NCBI RefSeq assembly: GCF_041734735.1
Contig: NC_134878.1
Coordinates: forward strand, 36,793,729 to 36,857,728
Direction: 5' to 3'
Length of the DNA stretch: 64,000 nt
From: Babylonia areolata
Lineage: Eukaryota > Mollusca > Gastropoda > Neogastropoda > Buccinidae
Under the pieces are notes generated by a model. It saw only the letters and a program-made list of their open reading frames with translations. It searched no databases and was not told where the DNA came from. A program made the position numbers and the translations under genes. Below are positions 1-13,020 of the stretch, in pieces; the first letter of the stretch is position 1; the number at the start of each line of letters is the position of its first letter.

Positions 1-88
1 TTGAATTATTAGTAAATTATTGAGAGGGCTCAAAGATGATTTGTCCGTTGAATGCACGGAAAAATCGCTTATCTTTTCTGTGGACAGA

Positions 89-174
89 GTGATTTTTCTG
101 TGTGATTGACTGATAATTTATCATCGTGTTATTGTTTAATTATTGAATTATTAGTGAATGACAGAGAGGGCCGA
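89..174 (+). repeat. Half-repeat 1 inside the monomer
   Basis: This 86-bp segment aligns without gaps to 385-470 with 70 of 86 identical bases (about 81%). Both begin GTGATTTTTCTGTG and share TTATTGTTTAAT and TTGAATTATTAGT. The start offset is 296 bp one way and 142 bp the other, so the 438-bp unit is a fused, diverged dimer of unequal parts rather than a simple repeat. Weaker similarity (CCGTTGAA followed by TGCA) continues downstream of both halves. Confidence 0.9.
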
Positions 175-186
175 CAGAGAGGGCCG
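161..186 (+). repeat. 13-bp perfect tandem duplication in each monomer
   Basis: ACAGAGAGGGCCG occurs twice back to back (161-173 and 174-186). It is kept in types A, B and C; in type D the second copy is altered at its last base (GGGCCC in place of GGGCCG). Half-repeat 2 has no such block, so the duplication arose after the two halves separated. Confidence 0.9.
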
Positions 187-320
187 AGAAACACCTAGAA
201 ACCGGCCGAAACCGCGCACAAATCGACCGTTGAAGTTATGCAACACTTAGCGGACCCTTCCTGACTGTGAGCTGGGTGGGGGCAGCATTTGAAATCGGGT
301 AGTGGGGCTGAATGAATCCG

Positions 321-341
321 CCAGGTGTTAAGATCACCTGG
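321..341. repeat. Short inverted repeat (7-bp arms, 7-nt loop)
   Basis: The arms CCAGGTG (321-327) and CACCTGG (335-341) are perfect reverse complements around TTAAGAT. The element recurs in every complete monomer. Type B changes the left arm to CCAAGTG and type D changes the right arm to CATCTGG, so only type A and C monomers keep a perfect palindrome. Each arm also contains an E-box-like CANNTG core in type A. A hairpin or a protein site is possible, but nothing in the sequence proves either. Confidence 0.8.
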
Positions 342-384
342 TCAGTTTTTACAGGCAACCTGCAAGCTTCAGAACAAAAGCTAA

Positions 385-470
385 GTGATTTTTCTGTGAA
401 TTTGATTAATAATTTGTCATGGCGTTATTGTTTAATGTTTGAATTATTAGTAAATTATTGAGAGGGCTCA
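385..470 (+). repeat. Half-repeat 2 inside the monomer
   Basis: This is the partner of 89-174, about 81% identical over 86 bp without gaps, crossing the arbitrary monomer boundary at 438/439. It lacks the GC-rich block and the 13-bp duplication that follow half-repeat 1. The 142-bp interval to the next half-repeat 1 is therefore the simpler version of the ancestral unit. Confidence 0.9.
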
Positions 471-3400
471 AAGATGATTTGTCCGTTGAATGCACGGAAA
501 AATCGCTTATCTTTTCTGTGGACAGAGTGATTTTTCTGTGTGATTGACTGATAATTTATCATCGTGTTATTGTTTAATTATTGAATTATTAGTGAATGAC
601 AGAGAGGGCCGACAGAGAGGGCCGAGAAACACCTAGAAACCGGCCGAAACCGCGCACAAATCGACCGTTGAAGTTATGCAACACTTAGCGGACCCTTCCT
701 GACTGTGAGCTGGGTGGGGGCAGCATTTGAAATCGGTAGTGGGGCTGAATGAATCCGCCAGGTGTTAAGATCACCTGGTCAGTTTTTACAGGCAACCTGC
801 AAGCTTCAGAACAAAAGCTAAGTGATTTTTCTGTGAATTTGATTAATAATTTGTCATGGCGTTATTGTTTAATGTTTGAATTATTAGTAAATTATTGAGA
901 GGGCTCAAAGATGATTTGTCCGTTGAATGCACGGAAAAATCGCTTATCTTTTCTGTGGACAGAGTGATTTTTCTGTGTGATTGACTGATAATTTATCATC
1001 GTGTTATTGTTTAATTATTGAATTATTAGTGAATGACAGAGAGGGCCGACAGAGAGGGCCGAGAAACACCTAGAAACCGGCCGAAACCGCGCACAAATCG
1101 ACCGTTGAAGTTATGCAACACTTAGCGGACCCTTCCTGACTGTGAGCTGGGTGGGGGCAGCATTTGAAATCGGGTAGTGGGGCTGAATGAATCCGCCAGG
1201 TGTTAAGATCACCTGGTCAGTTTTTACAGGCAACCTGCAAGCTTCAGAACAAAAGCTAAGTGATTTTTCTGTGAATTTGATTAATAATTTGTCATGGCGT
1301 TATTGTTTAATGTTTGAATTATTAGTAAATTATTGAGAGGGCTCAAAGATGATTTGTCCGTTGAATGCACGGAAAAATCGCTTATCTTTTCTGTGGACAG
1401 AGTGATTTTTCTGTGTGATTGACTGATAATTTATCATCGTGTTATTGTTTAATTATTGAATTATTAGTGAATGACAGAGAGGGCCGACAGAGAGGGCCGA
1501 GAAACACCTAGAAACCGGCCGAAACCGCGCACAAATCGACCGTTGAAGTTATGCAACACTTAGCGGACCCTTCCTGACTGTGAGCTGGGTGGGGGCAGCA
1601 TTTGAAATCGGGTAGTGGGGCTGAATGAATCCGCCAGGTGTTAAGATCACCTGGTCAGTTTTTACAGGCAACCTGCAAGCTTCAGAACAAAAGCTAAGTG
1701 ATTTTTCTGTGAATTTGATTAATAATTTGTCATGGCGTTATTGTTTAATGTTTGAATTATTAGTAAATTATTGAGAGGGCTCAAAGATGATTTGTCCGTT
1801 GAATGCACGGAAAAATCGCTTATCTTTTCTGTGGACAGAGTGATTTTTCTGTGTGATTGACTGATAATTTATCATCGTGTTATTGTTTAATTATTGAATT
1901 ATTAGTGAATGACAGAGAGGGCCGACAGAGAGGGCCGAGAAACACCTAGAAACCGGCCGAAACCGCGCACAAATCGACCGTTGAAGTTATGCAACACTTA
2001 GCGGACCCTTCCTGACTGTGAGCTGGGTGGGGGCAGCATTTGAAATCGGGTAGTGGGGCTGAATGAATCCGCCAGGTGTTAAGATCACCTGGTCAGTTTT
2101 TACAGGCAACCTGCAAGCTTCAGAACAAAAGCTAAGTGATTTTTCTGTGAATTTGATTAATAATTTGTCATGGCGTTATTGTTTAATGTTTGAATTATTA
2201 GTAAATTATTGAGAGGGCTCAAAGATGATTTGTCCGTTGAATGCACGGAAAAATCGCTTATCTTTTCTGTGGACAGAGTGATTTTTCTGTGTGATTGACT
2301 GATAATTTATCATCGTGTTATTGTTTAATTATTGAATTATTAGTGAATGACAGAGAGGGCCGACAGAGAGGGCCGAGAAACACCTAGAAACCGGCCGAAA
2401 CCGCGCACAAATCGACCGTTGAAGTTATGCAACACTTAGCGGACCCTTCCTGACTGTGAGCTGGGTGGGGGCAGCATTTGAAATCGGGTAGTGGGGCTGA
2501 ATGAATCCGCCAGGTGTTAAGATCACCTGGTCAGTTTTTACAGGCAACCTGCAAGCTTCAGAACAAAAGCTAAGTGATTTTTCTGTGAATTTGATTAATA
2601 ATTTGTCATGGCGTTATTGTTTAATGTTTGAATTATTAGTAAATTATTGAGAGGGCTCAAAGATGATTTGTCCGTTGAATGCACGGAAAAATCGCTTATC
2701 TTTTCTGTGGACAGAGTGATTTTTCTGTGTGATTGACTGATAATTTATCATCGTGTTATTGTTTAATTATTGAATTATTAGTGAATGACAGAGAGGGCCG
2801 ACAGAGAGGGCCGAGAAACACCTAGAAACCGGCCGAAACCGCGCACAAATCGACCGTTGAAGTTATGCAACACTTAGCGGACCCTTCCTGACTGTGAGCT
2901 GGGTGGGGGCAGCATTTGAAATCGGGTAGTGGGGCTGAATGAATCCGCCAGGTGTTAAGATCACCTGGTCAGTTTTTACAGGCAACCTGCAAGCTTCAGA
3001 ACAAAAGCTAAGTGATTTTTCTGTGAATTTGATTAATAATTTGTCATGGCGTTATTGTTTAATGTTTGAATTATTAGTAAATTATTGAGAGGGCTCAAAG
3101 ATGATTTGTCCGTTGAATGCACGGAAAAATCGCTTATCTTTTCTGTGGACAGAGTGATTTTTCTGTGTGATTGACTGATAATTTATCATCGTGTTATTGT
3201 TTAATTATTGAATTATTAGTGAATGACAGAGAGGGCCGACAGAGAGGGCCGAGAAACACCTAGAAACCGGCCGAAACCGCGCACAAATCGACCGTTGAAG
3301 TTATGCAACACTTAGCGGACCCTTCCTGACTGTGAGCTGGGTGGGGGCAGCATTTGAAATCGGTAGTGGGGCTGAATGAATCCGCCAGGTGTTAAGATCA

Positions 3401-6400
3401 CCTGGTCAGTTTTTACAGGCAACCTGCAAGCTTCAGAACAAAAGCTAAGTGATTTTTCTGTGAATTTGATTAATAATTTGTCATGGCGTTATTGTTTAAT
3501 GTTTGAATTATTAGTAAATTATTGAGAGGGCTCAAAGATGATTTGTCCGTTGAATGCACGGAAAAATCGCTTATCTTTTCTGTGGACAGAGTGATTTTTC
3601 TGTGTGATTGACTGATAATTTATCATCGTGTTATTGTTTAATTATTGAATTATTAGTGAATGACAGAGAGGGCCGACAGAGAGGGCCGAGAAACACCTAG
3701 AAACCGGCCGAAACCGCGCACAAATCGACCGTTGAAGTTATGCAACACTTAGCGGACCCTTCCTGACTGTGAGCTGGGTGGGGGCAGCATTTGAAATCGG
3801 GTAGTGGGGCTGAATGAATCCGCCAGGTGTTAAGATCACCTGGTCAGTTTTTACAGGCAACCTGCAAGCTTCAGAACAAAAGCTAAGTGATTTTTCTGTG
3901 AATTTGATTAATAATTTGTCATGGCGTTATTGTTTAATGTTTGAATTATTAGTAAATTATTGAGAGGGCTCAAAGATGATTTGTCCGTTGAATGCACGGA
4001 AAAATCGCTTATCTTTTCTGTGGACAGAGTGATTTTTCTGTGTGATTGACTGATAATTTATCATCGTGTTATTGTTTAATTATTGAATTATTAGTGAATG
4101 ACAGAGAGGGCCGACAGAGAGGGCCGAGAAACACCTAGAAACCGGCCGAAACCGCGCACAAATCGACCGTTGAAGTTATGCAACACTTAGCGGACCCTTC
4201 CTGACTGTGAGCTGGGTGGGGGCAGCATTTGAAATCGGGTAGTGGGGCTGAATGAATCCGCCAGGTGTTAAGATCACCTGGTCAGTTTTTACAGGCAACC
4301 TGCAAGCTTCAGAACAAAAGCTAAGTGATTTTTCTGTGAATTTGATTAATAATTTGTCATGGCGTTATTGTTTAATGTTTGAATTATTAGTAAATTATTG
4401 AGAGGGCTCAAAGATGATTTGTCCGTTGAATGCACGGAAAAATCGCTTATCTTTTCTGTGGACAGAGTGATTTTTCTGTGTGATTGACTGATAATTTATC
4501 ATCGTGTTATTGTTTAATTATTGAATTATTAGTGAATGACAGAGAGGGCCGACAGAGAGGGCCGAGAAACACCTAGAAACCGGCCGAAACCGCGCACAAA
4601 TCGACCGTTGAAGTTATGCAACACTTAGCGGACCCTTCCTGACTGTGAGCTGGGTGGGGGCAGCATTTGAAATCGGGTAGTGGGGCTGAATGAATCCGCC
4701 AGGTGTTAAGATCACCTGGTCAGTTTTTACAGGCAACCTGCAAGCTTCAGAACAAAAGCTAAGTGATTTTTCTGTGAATTTGATTAATAATTTGTCATGG
4801 CGTTATTGTTTAATGTTTGAATTATTAGTAAATTATTGAGAGGGCTCAAAGATGATTTGTCCGTTGAATGCACGGAAAAATCGCTTATCTTTTCTGTGGA
4901 CAGAGTGATTTTTCTGTGTGATTGACTGATAATTTATCATCGTGTTATTGTTTAATTATTGAATTATTAGTGAATGACAGAGAGGGCCGACAGAGAGGGC
5001 CGAGAAACACCTAGAAACCGGCCGAAACCGCGCACAAATCGACCGTTGAAGTTATGCAACACTTAGCGGACCCTTCCTGACTGTGAGCTGGGTGGGGGCA
5101 GCATTTGAAATCGGGTAGTGGGGCTGAATGAATCCGCCAGGTGTTAAGATCACCTGGTCAGTTTTTACAGGCAACCTGCAAGCTTCAGAACAAAAGCTAA
5201 GTGATTTTTCTGTGAATTTGATTAATAATTTGTCATGGCGTTATTGTTTAATGTTTGAATTATTAGTAAATTATTGAGAGGGCTCAAAGATGATTTGTCC
5301 GTTGAATGCACGGAAAAATCGCTTATCTTTTCTGTGGACAGAGTGATTTTTCTGTGTGATTGACTGATAATTTATCATCGTGTTATTGTTTAATTATTGA
5401 ATTATTAGTGAATGACAGAGAGGGCCGACAGAGAGGGCCGAGAAACACCTAGAAACCGGCCGAAACCGCGCACAAATCGACCGTTGAAGTTATGCAACAC
5501 TTAGCGGACCCTTCCTGACTGTGAGCTGGGTGGGGGCAGCATTTGAAATCGGGTAGTGGGGCTGAATGAATCCGCCAGGTGTTAAGATCACCTGGTCAGT
5601 TTTTACAGGCAACCTGCAAGCTTCAGAACAAAAGCTAAGTGATTTTTCTGTGAATTTGATTAATAATTTGTCATGGCGTTATTGTTTAATGTTTGAATTA
5701 TTAGTAAATTATTGAGAGGGCTCAAAGATGATTTGTCCGTTGAATGCACGGAAAAATCGCTTATCTTTTCTGTGGACAGAGTGATTTTTCTGTGTGATTG
5801 ACTGATAATTTATCATCGTGTTATTGTTTAATTATTGAATTATTAGTGAATGACAGAGAGGGCCGACAGAGAGGGCCGAGAAACACCTAGAAACCGGCCG
5901 AAACCGCGCACAAATCGACCGTTGAAGTTATGCAACACTTAGCGGACCCTTCCTGACTGTGAGCTGGGTGGGGGCAGCATTTGAAATCGGGTAGTGGGGC
6001 TGAATGAATCCGCCAGGTGTTAAGATCACCTGGTCAGTTTTTACAGGCAACCTGCAAGCTTCAGAACAAAAGCTAAGTGATTTTTCTGTGAATTTGATTA
6101 ATAATTTGTCATGGCGTTATTGTTTAATGTTTGAATTATTAGTAAATTATTGAGAGGGCTCAAAGATGATTTGTCCGTTGAATGCACGGAAAAATCGCTT
6201 ATCTTTTCTGTGGACAGAGTGATTTTTCTGTGTGATTGACTGATAATTTATCATCGTGTTATTGTTTAATTATTGAATTATTAGTGAATGACAGAGAGGG
6301 CCGACAGAGAGGGCCGAGAAACACCTAGAAACCGGCCGAAACCGCGCACAAATCGACCGTTGAAGTTATGCAACACTTAGCGGACCCTTCCTGACTGTGA

Positions 6401-9400
6401 GCTGGGTGGGGGCAGCATTTGAAATCGGGTAGTGGGGCTGAATGAATCCGCCAGGTGTTAAGATCACCTGGTCAGTTTTTACAGGCAACCTGCAAGCTTC
6501 AGAACAAAAGCTAAGTGATTTTTCTGTGAATTTGATTAATAATTTGTCATGGCGTTATTGTTTAATGTTTGAATTATTAGTAAATTATTGAGAGGGCTCA
6601 AAGATGATTTGTCCGTTGAATGCACGGAAAAATCGCTTATCTTTTCTGTGGACAGAGTGATTTTTCTGTGTGATTGACTGATAATTTATCATCGTGTTAT
6701 TGTTTAATTATTGAATTATTAGTGAATGACAGAGAGGGCCGACAGAGAGGGCCGAGAAACACCTAGAAACCGGCCGAAACCGCGCACAAATCGACCGTTG
6801 AAGTTATGCAACACTTAGCGGACCCTTCCTGACTGTGAGCTGGGTGGGGGCAGCATTTGAAATCGGGTAGTGGGGCTGAATGAATCCGCCAGGTGTTAAG
6901 ATCACCTGGTCAGTTTTTACAGGCAACCTGCAAGCTTCAGAACAAAAGCTAAGTGATTTTTCTGTGAATTTGATTAATAATTTGTCATGGCGTTATTGTT
7001 TAATGTTTGAATTATTAGTAAATTATTGAGAGGGCTCAAAGATGATTTGTCCGTTGAATGCACGGAAAAATCGCTTATCTTTTCTGTGGACAGAGTGATT
7101 TTTCTGTGTGATTGACTGATAATTTATCATCGTGTTATTGTTTAATTATTGAATTATTAGTGAATGACAGAGAGGGCCGACAGAGAGGGCCGAGAAACAC
7201 CTAGAAACCGGCCGAAACCGCGCACAAATCGACCGTTGAAGTTATGCAACACTTAGCGGACCCTTCCTGACTGTGAGCTGGGTGGGGGCAGCATTTGAAA
7301 TCGGGTAGTGGGGCTGAATGAATCCGCCAGGTGTTAAGATCACCTGGTCAGTTTTTACAGGCAACCTGCAAGCTTCAGAACAAAAGCTAAGTGATTTTTC
7401 TGTGAATTTGATTAATAATTTGTCATGGCGTTATTGTTTAATGTTTGAATTATTAGTAAATTATTGAGAGGGCTCAAAGATGATTTGTCCGTTGAATGCA
7501 CGGAAAAATCGCTTATCTTTTCTGTGGACAGAGTGATTTTTCTGTGTGATTGACTGATAATTTATCATCGTGTTATTGTTTAATTATTGAATTATTAGTG
7601 AATGACAGAGAGGGCCGACAGAGAGGGCCGAGAAACACCTAGAAACCGGCCGAAACCGCGCACAAATCGACCGTTGAAGTTATGCAACACTTAGCGGACC
7701 CTTCCTGACTGTGAGCTGGGTGGGGGCAGCATTTGAAATCGGGTAGTGGGGCTGAATGAATCCGCCAGGTGTTAAGATCACCTGGTCAGTTTTTACAGGC
7801 AACCTGCAAGCTTCAGAACAAAAGCTAAGTGATTTTTCTGTGAATTTGATTAATAATTTGTCATGGCGTTATTGTTTAATGTTTGAATTATTAGTAAATT
7901 ATTGAGAGGGCTCAAAGATGATTTGTCCGTTGAATGCACGGAAAAATCGCTTATCTTTTCTGTGGACAGAGTGATTTTTCTGTGTGATTGACTGATAATT
8001 TATCATCGTGTTATTGTTTAATTATTGAATTATTAGTGAATGACAGAGAGGGCCGACAGAGAGGGCCGAGAAACACCTAGAAACCGGCCGAAACCGCGCA
8101 CAAATCGACCGTTGAAGTTATGCAACACTTAGCGGACCCTTCCTGACTGTGAGCTGGGTGGGGGCAGCATTTGAAATCGGGTAGTGGGGCTGAATGAATC
8201 CGCCAGGTGTTAAGATCACCTGGTCAGTTTTTACAGGCAACCTGCAAGCTTCAGAACAAAAGCTAAGTGATTTTTCTGTGAATTTGATTAATAATTTGTC
8301 ATGGCGTTATTGTTTAATGTTTGAATTATTAGTAAATTATTGAGAGGGCTCAAAGATGATTTGTCCGTTGAATGCACGGAAAAATCGCTTATCTTTTCTG
8401 TGGACAGAGTGATTTTTCTGTGTGATTGACTGATAATTTATCATCGTGTTATTGTTTAATTATTGAATTATTAGTGAATGACAGAGAGGGCCGACAGAGA
8501 GGGCCGAGAAACACCTAGAAACCGGCCGAAACCGCGCACAAATCGACCGTTGAAGTTATGCAACACTTAGCGGACCCTTCCTGACTGTGAGCTGGGTGGG
8601 GGCAGCATTTGAAATCGGTAGTGGGGCTGAATGAATCCGCCAGGTGTTAAGATCACCTGGTCAGTTTTTACAGGCAACCTGCAAGCTTCAGAACAAAAGC
8701 TAAGTGATTTTTCTGTGAATTTGATTAATAATTTGTCATGGCGTTATTGTTTAATGTTTGAATTATTAGTAAATTATTGAGAGGGCTCAAAGATGATTTG
8801 TCCGTTGAATGCACGGAAAAATCGCTTATCTTTTCTGTGGACAGAGTGATTTTTCTGTGTGATTGACTGATAATTTATCATCGTGTTATTGTTTAATTAT
8901 TGAATTATTAGTGAATGACAGAGAGGGCCGACAGAGAGGGCCGAGAAACACCTAGAAACCGGCCGAAACCGCGCACAAATCGACCGTTGAAGTTATGCAA
9001 CACTTAGCGGACCCTTCCTGACTGTGAGCTGGGTGGGGGCAGCATTTGAAATCGGTAGTGGGGCTGAATGAATCCGCCAGGTGTTAAGATCACCTGGTCA
9101 GTTTTTACAGGCAACCTGCAAGCTTCAGAACAAAAGCTAAGTGATTTTTCTGTGAATTTGATTAATAATTTGTCATGGCGTTATTGTTTAATGTTTGAAT
9201 TATTAGTAAATTATTGAGAGGGCTCAAAGATGATTTGTCCGTTGAATGCACGGAAAAATCGCTTATCTTTTCTGTGGACAGAGTGATTTTTCTGTGTGAT
9301 TGACTGATAATTTATCATCGTGTTATTGTTTAATTATTGAATTATTAGTGAATGACAGAGAGGGCCGACAGAGAGGGCCGAGAAACACCTAGAAACCGGC

Positions 9401-12400
9401 CGAAACCGCGCACAAATCGACCGTTGAAGTTATGCAACACTTAGCGGACCCTTCCTGACTGTGAGCTGGGTGGGGGCAGCATTTGAAATCGGGTAGTGGG
9501 GCTGAATGAATCCGCCAGGTGTTAAGATCACCTGGTCAGTTTTTACAGGCAACCTGCAAGCTTCAGAACAAAAGCTAAGTGATTTTTCTGTGAATTTGAT
9601 TAATAATTTGTCATGGCGTTATTGTTTAATGTTTGAATTATTAGTAAATTATTGAGAGGGCTCAAAGATGATTTGTCCGTTGAATGCACGGAAAAATCGC
9701 TTATCTTTTCTGTGGACAGAGTGATTTTTCTGTGTGATTGACTGATAATTTATCATCGTGTTATTGTTTAATTATTGAATTATTAGTGAATGACAGAGAG
9801 GGCCGACAGAGAGGGCCGAGAAACACCTAGAAACCGGCCGAAACCGCGCACAAATCGACCGTTGAAGTTATGCAACACTTAGCGGACCCTTCCTGACTGT
9901 GAGCTGGGTGGGGGCAGCATTTGAAATCGGGTAGTGGGGCTGAATGAATCCGCCAGGTGTTAAGATCACCTGGTCAGTTTTTACAGGCAACCTGCAAGCT
10001 TCAGAACAAAAGCTAAGTGATTTTTCTGTGAATTTGATTAATAATTTGTCATGGCGTTATTGTTTAATGTTTGAATTATTAGTAAATTATTGAGAGGGCT
10101 CAAAGATGATTTGTCCGTTGAATGCACGGAAAAATCGCTTATCTTTTCTGTGGACAGAGTGATTTTTCTGTGTGATTGACTGATAATTTATCATCGTGTT
10201 ATTGTTTAATTATTGAATTATTAGTGAATGACAGAGAGGGCCGACAGAGAGGGCCGAGAAACACCTAGAAACCGGCCGAAACCGCGCACAAATCGACCGT
10301 TGAAGTTATGCAACACTTAGCGGACCCTTCCTGACTGTGAGCTGGGTGGGGGCAGCATTTGAAATCGGGTAGTGGGGCTGAATGAATCCGCCAGGTGTTA
10401 AGATCACCTGGTCAGTTTTTACAGGCAACCTGCAAGCTTCAGAACAAAAGCTAAGTGATTTTTCTGTGAATTTGATTAATAATTTGTCATGGCGTTATTG
10501 TTTAATGTTTGAATTATTAGTAAATTATTGAGAGGGCTCAAAGATGATTTGTCCGTTGAATGCACGGAAAAATCGCTTATCTTTTCTGTGGACAGAGTGA
10601 TTTTTCTGTGTGATTGACTGATAATTTATCATCGTGTTATTGTTTAATTATTGAATTATTAGTGAATGACAGAGAGGGCCGACAGAGAGGGCCGAGAAAC
10701 ACCTAGAAACCGGCCGAAACCGCGCACAAATCGACCGTTGAAGTTATGCAACACTTAGCGGACCCTTCCTGACTGTGAGCTGGGTGGGGGCAGCATTTGA
10801 AATCGGGTAGTGGGGCTGAATGAATCCGCCAGGTGTTAAGATCACCTGGTCAGTTTTTACAGGCAACCTGCAAGCTTCAGAACAAAAGCTAAGTGATTTT
10901 TCTGTGAATTTGATTAATAATTTGTCATGGCGTTATTGTTTAATGTTTGAATTATTAGTAAATTATTGAGAGGGCTCAAAGATGATTTGTCCGTTGAATG
11001 CACGGAAAAATCGCTTATCTTTTCTGTGGACAGAGTGATTTTTCTGTGTGATTGACTGATAATTTATCATCGTGTTATTGTTTAATTATTGAATTATTAG
11101 TGAATGACAGAGAGGGCCGACAGAGAGGGCCGAGAAACACCTAGAAACCGGCCGAAACCGCGCACAAATCGACCGTTGAAGTTATGCAACACTTAGCGGA
11201 CCCTTCCTGACTGTGAGCTGGGTGGGGGCAGCATTTGAAATCGGGTAGTGGGGCTGAATGAATCCGCCAGGTGTTAAGATCACCTGGTCAGTTTTTACAG
11301 GCAACCTGCAAGCTTCAGAACAAAAGCTAAGTGATTTTTCTGTGAATTTGATTAATAATTTGTCATGGCGTTATTGTTTAATGTTTGAATTATTAGTAAA
11401 TTATTGAGAGGGCTCAAAGATGATTTGTCCGTTGAATGCACGGAAAAATCGCTTATCTTTTCTGTGGACAGAGTGATTTTTCTGTGTGATTGACTGATAA
11501 TTTATCATCGTGTTATTGTTTAATTATTGAATTATTAGTGAATGACAGAGAGGGCCGACAGAGAGGGCCGAGAAACACCTAGAAACCGGCCGAAACCGCG
11601 CACAAATCGACCGTTGAAGTTATGCAACACTTAGCGGACCCTTCCTGACTGTGAGCTGGGTGGGGGCAGCATTTGAAATCGGGTAGTGGGGCTGAATGAA
11701 TCCGCCAGGTGTTAAGATCACCTGGTCAGTTTTTACAGGCAACCTGCAAGCTTCAGAACAAAAGCTAAGTGATTTTTCTGTGAATTTGATTAATAATTTG
11801 TCATGGCGTTATTGTTTAATGTTTGAATTATTAGTAAATTATTGAGAGGGCTCAAAGATGATTTGTCCGTTGAATGCACGGAAAAATCGCTTATCTTTTC
11901 TGTGGACAGAGTGATTTTTCTGTGTGATTGACTGATAATTTATCATCGTGTTATTGTTTAATTATTGAATTATTAGTGAATGACAGAGAGGGCCGACAGA
12001 GAGGGCCGAGAAACACCTAGAAACCGGCCGAAACCGCGCACAAATCGACCGTTGAAGTTATGCAACACTTAGCGGACCCTTCCTGACTGTGAGCTGGGTG
12101 GGGGCAGCATTTGAAATCGGGTAGTGGGGCTGAATGAATCCGCCAGGTGTTAAGATCACCTGGTCAGTTTTTACAGGCAACCTGCAAGCTTCAGAACAAA
12201 AGCTAAGTGATTTTTCTGTGAATTTGATTAATAATTTGTCATGGCGTTATTGTTTAATGTTTGAATTATTAGTAAATTATTGAGAGGGCTCAAAGATGAT
12301 TTGTCCGTTGAATGCACGGAAAAATCGCTTATCTTTTCTGTGGACAGAGTGATTTTTCTGTGTGATTGACTGATAATTTATCATCGTGTTATTGTTTAAT

Positions 12401-13020
12401 TATTGAATTATTAGTGAATGACAGAGAGGGCCGACAGAGAGGGCCGAGAAACACCTAGAAACCGGCCGAAACCGCGCACAAATCGACCGTTGAAGTTATG
12501 CAACACTTAGCGGACCCTTCCTGACTGTGAGCTGGGTGGGGGCAGCATTTGAAATCGGTAGTGGGGCTGAATGAATCCGCCAGGTGTTAAGATCACCTGG
12601 TCAGTTTTTACAGGCAACCTGCAAGCTTCAGAACAAAAGCTAAGTGATTTTTCTGTGAATTTGATTAATAATTTGTCATGGCGTTATTGTTTAATGTTTG
12701 AATTATTAGTAAATTATTGAGAGGGCTCAAAGATGATTTGTCCGTTGAATGCACGGAAAAATCGCTTATCTTTTCTGTGGACAGAGTGATTTTTCTGTGT
12801 GATTGACTGATAATTTATCATCGTGTTATTGTTTAATTATTGAATTATTAGTGAATGACAGAGAGGGCCGACAGAGAGGGCCGAGAAACACCTAGAAACC
12901 GGCCGAAACCGCGCACAAATCGACCGTTGAAGTTATGCAACACTTAGCGGACCCTTCCTGACTGTGAGCTGGGTGGGGGCAGCATTTGAAATCGGGTAGT
13001 GGGGCTGAATGAATCCGCCA

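Larger units (their letters stand above)
1..438 (+). repeat. Reference monomer of the satellite (type A)
   Basis: This is the first copy, phase chosen arbitrarily at the window start. Parts in order: tail of half-repeat 2 (1-32), a linker with CCGTTGAATGCACGG (47-61), half-repeat 1 (89-174), a 13-bp duplication (161-186), a GC-rich stretch rich in CCGAAAC-like words (186-230), a G-rich stretch (253-310), an inverted repeat (321-341), a single HindIII site AAGCTT (364-369), and the start of half-repeat 2 (385-438). Type A is recognised by GACTGATAATT, AATCGGGTAGT and CCAGGTGTTAAG. One HindIII site per unit predicts a 438-bp ladder on genomic digestion. Confidence 0.95.
1..13020. repeat. Satellite subarray A, nearly invariant
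   Basis: About 30 consecutive type A monomers. The only differences I see are in one G run: AATCGGGTAGT is AATCGGTAGT in five copies, near 733, 3,361, 8,617, 9,052 and 12,557 (copies 2, 8, 20, 21 and 29). The rest reads identical from copy to copy. This implies very recent amplification or strong homogenisation, or a consensus-smoothed assembly. No gene, RNA gene or inserted element is visible. Confidence 0.95.

Noticed and set aside
277-300. CENP-B box-like sequence around TTTGAAATCGGGTA
   Set aside because: Only the right half (A-N-N-CGGG) fits; the essential TTCG half is absent and type B destroys CGGG.
321-341. Functional E-boxes in the inverted repeat
   Set aside because: CANNTG is too short to be meaningful alone; types B and D change the core in one arm.
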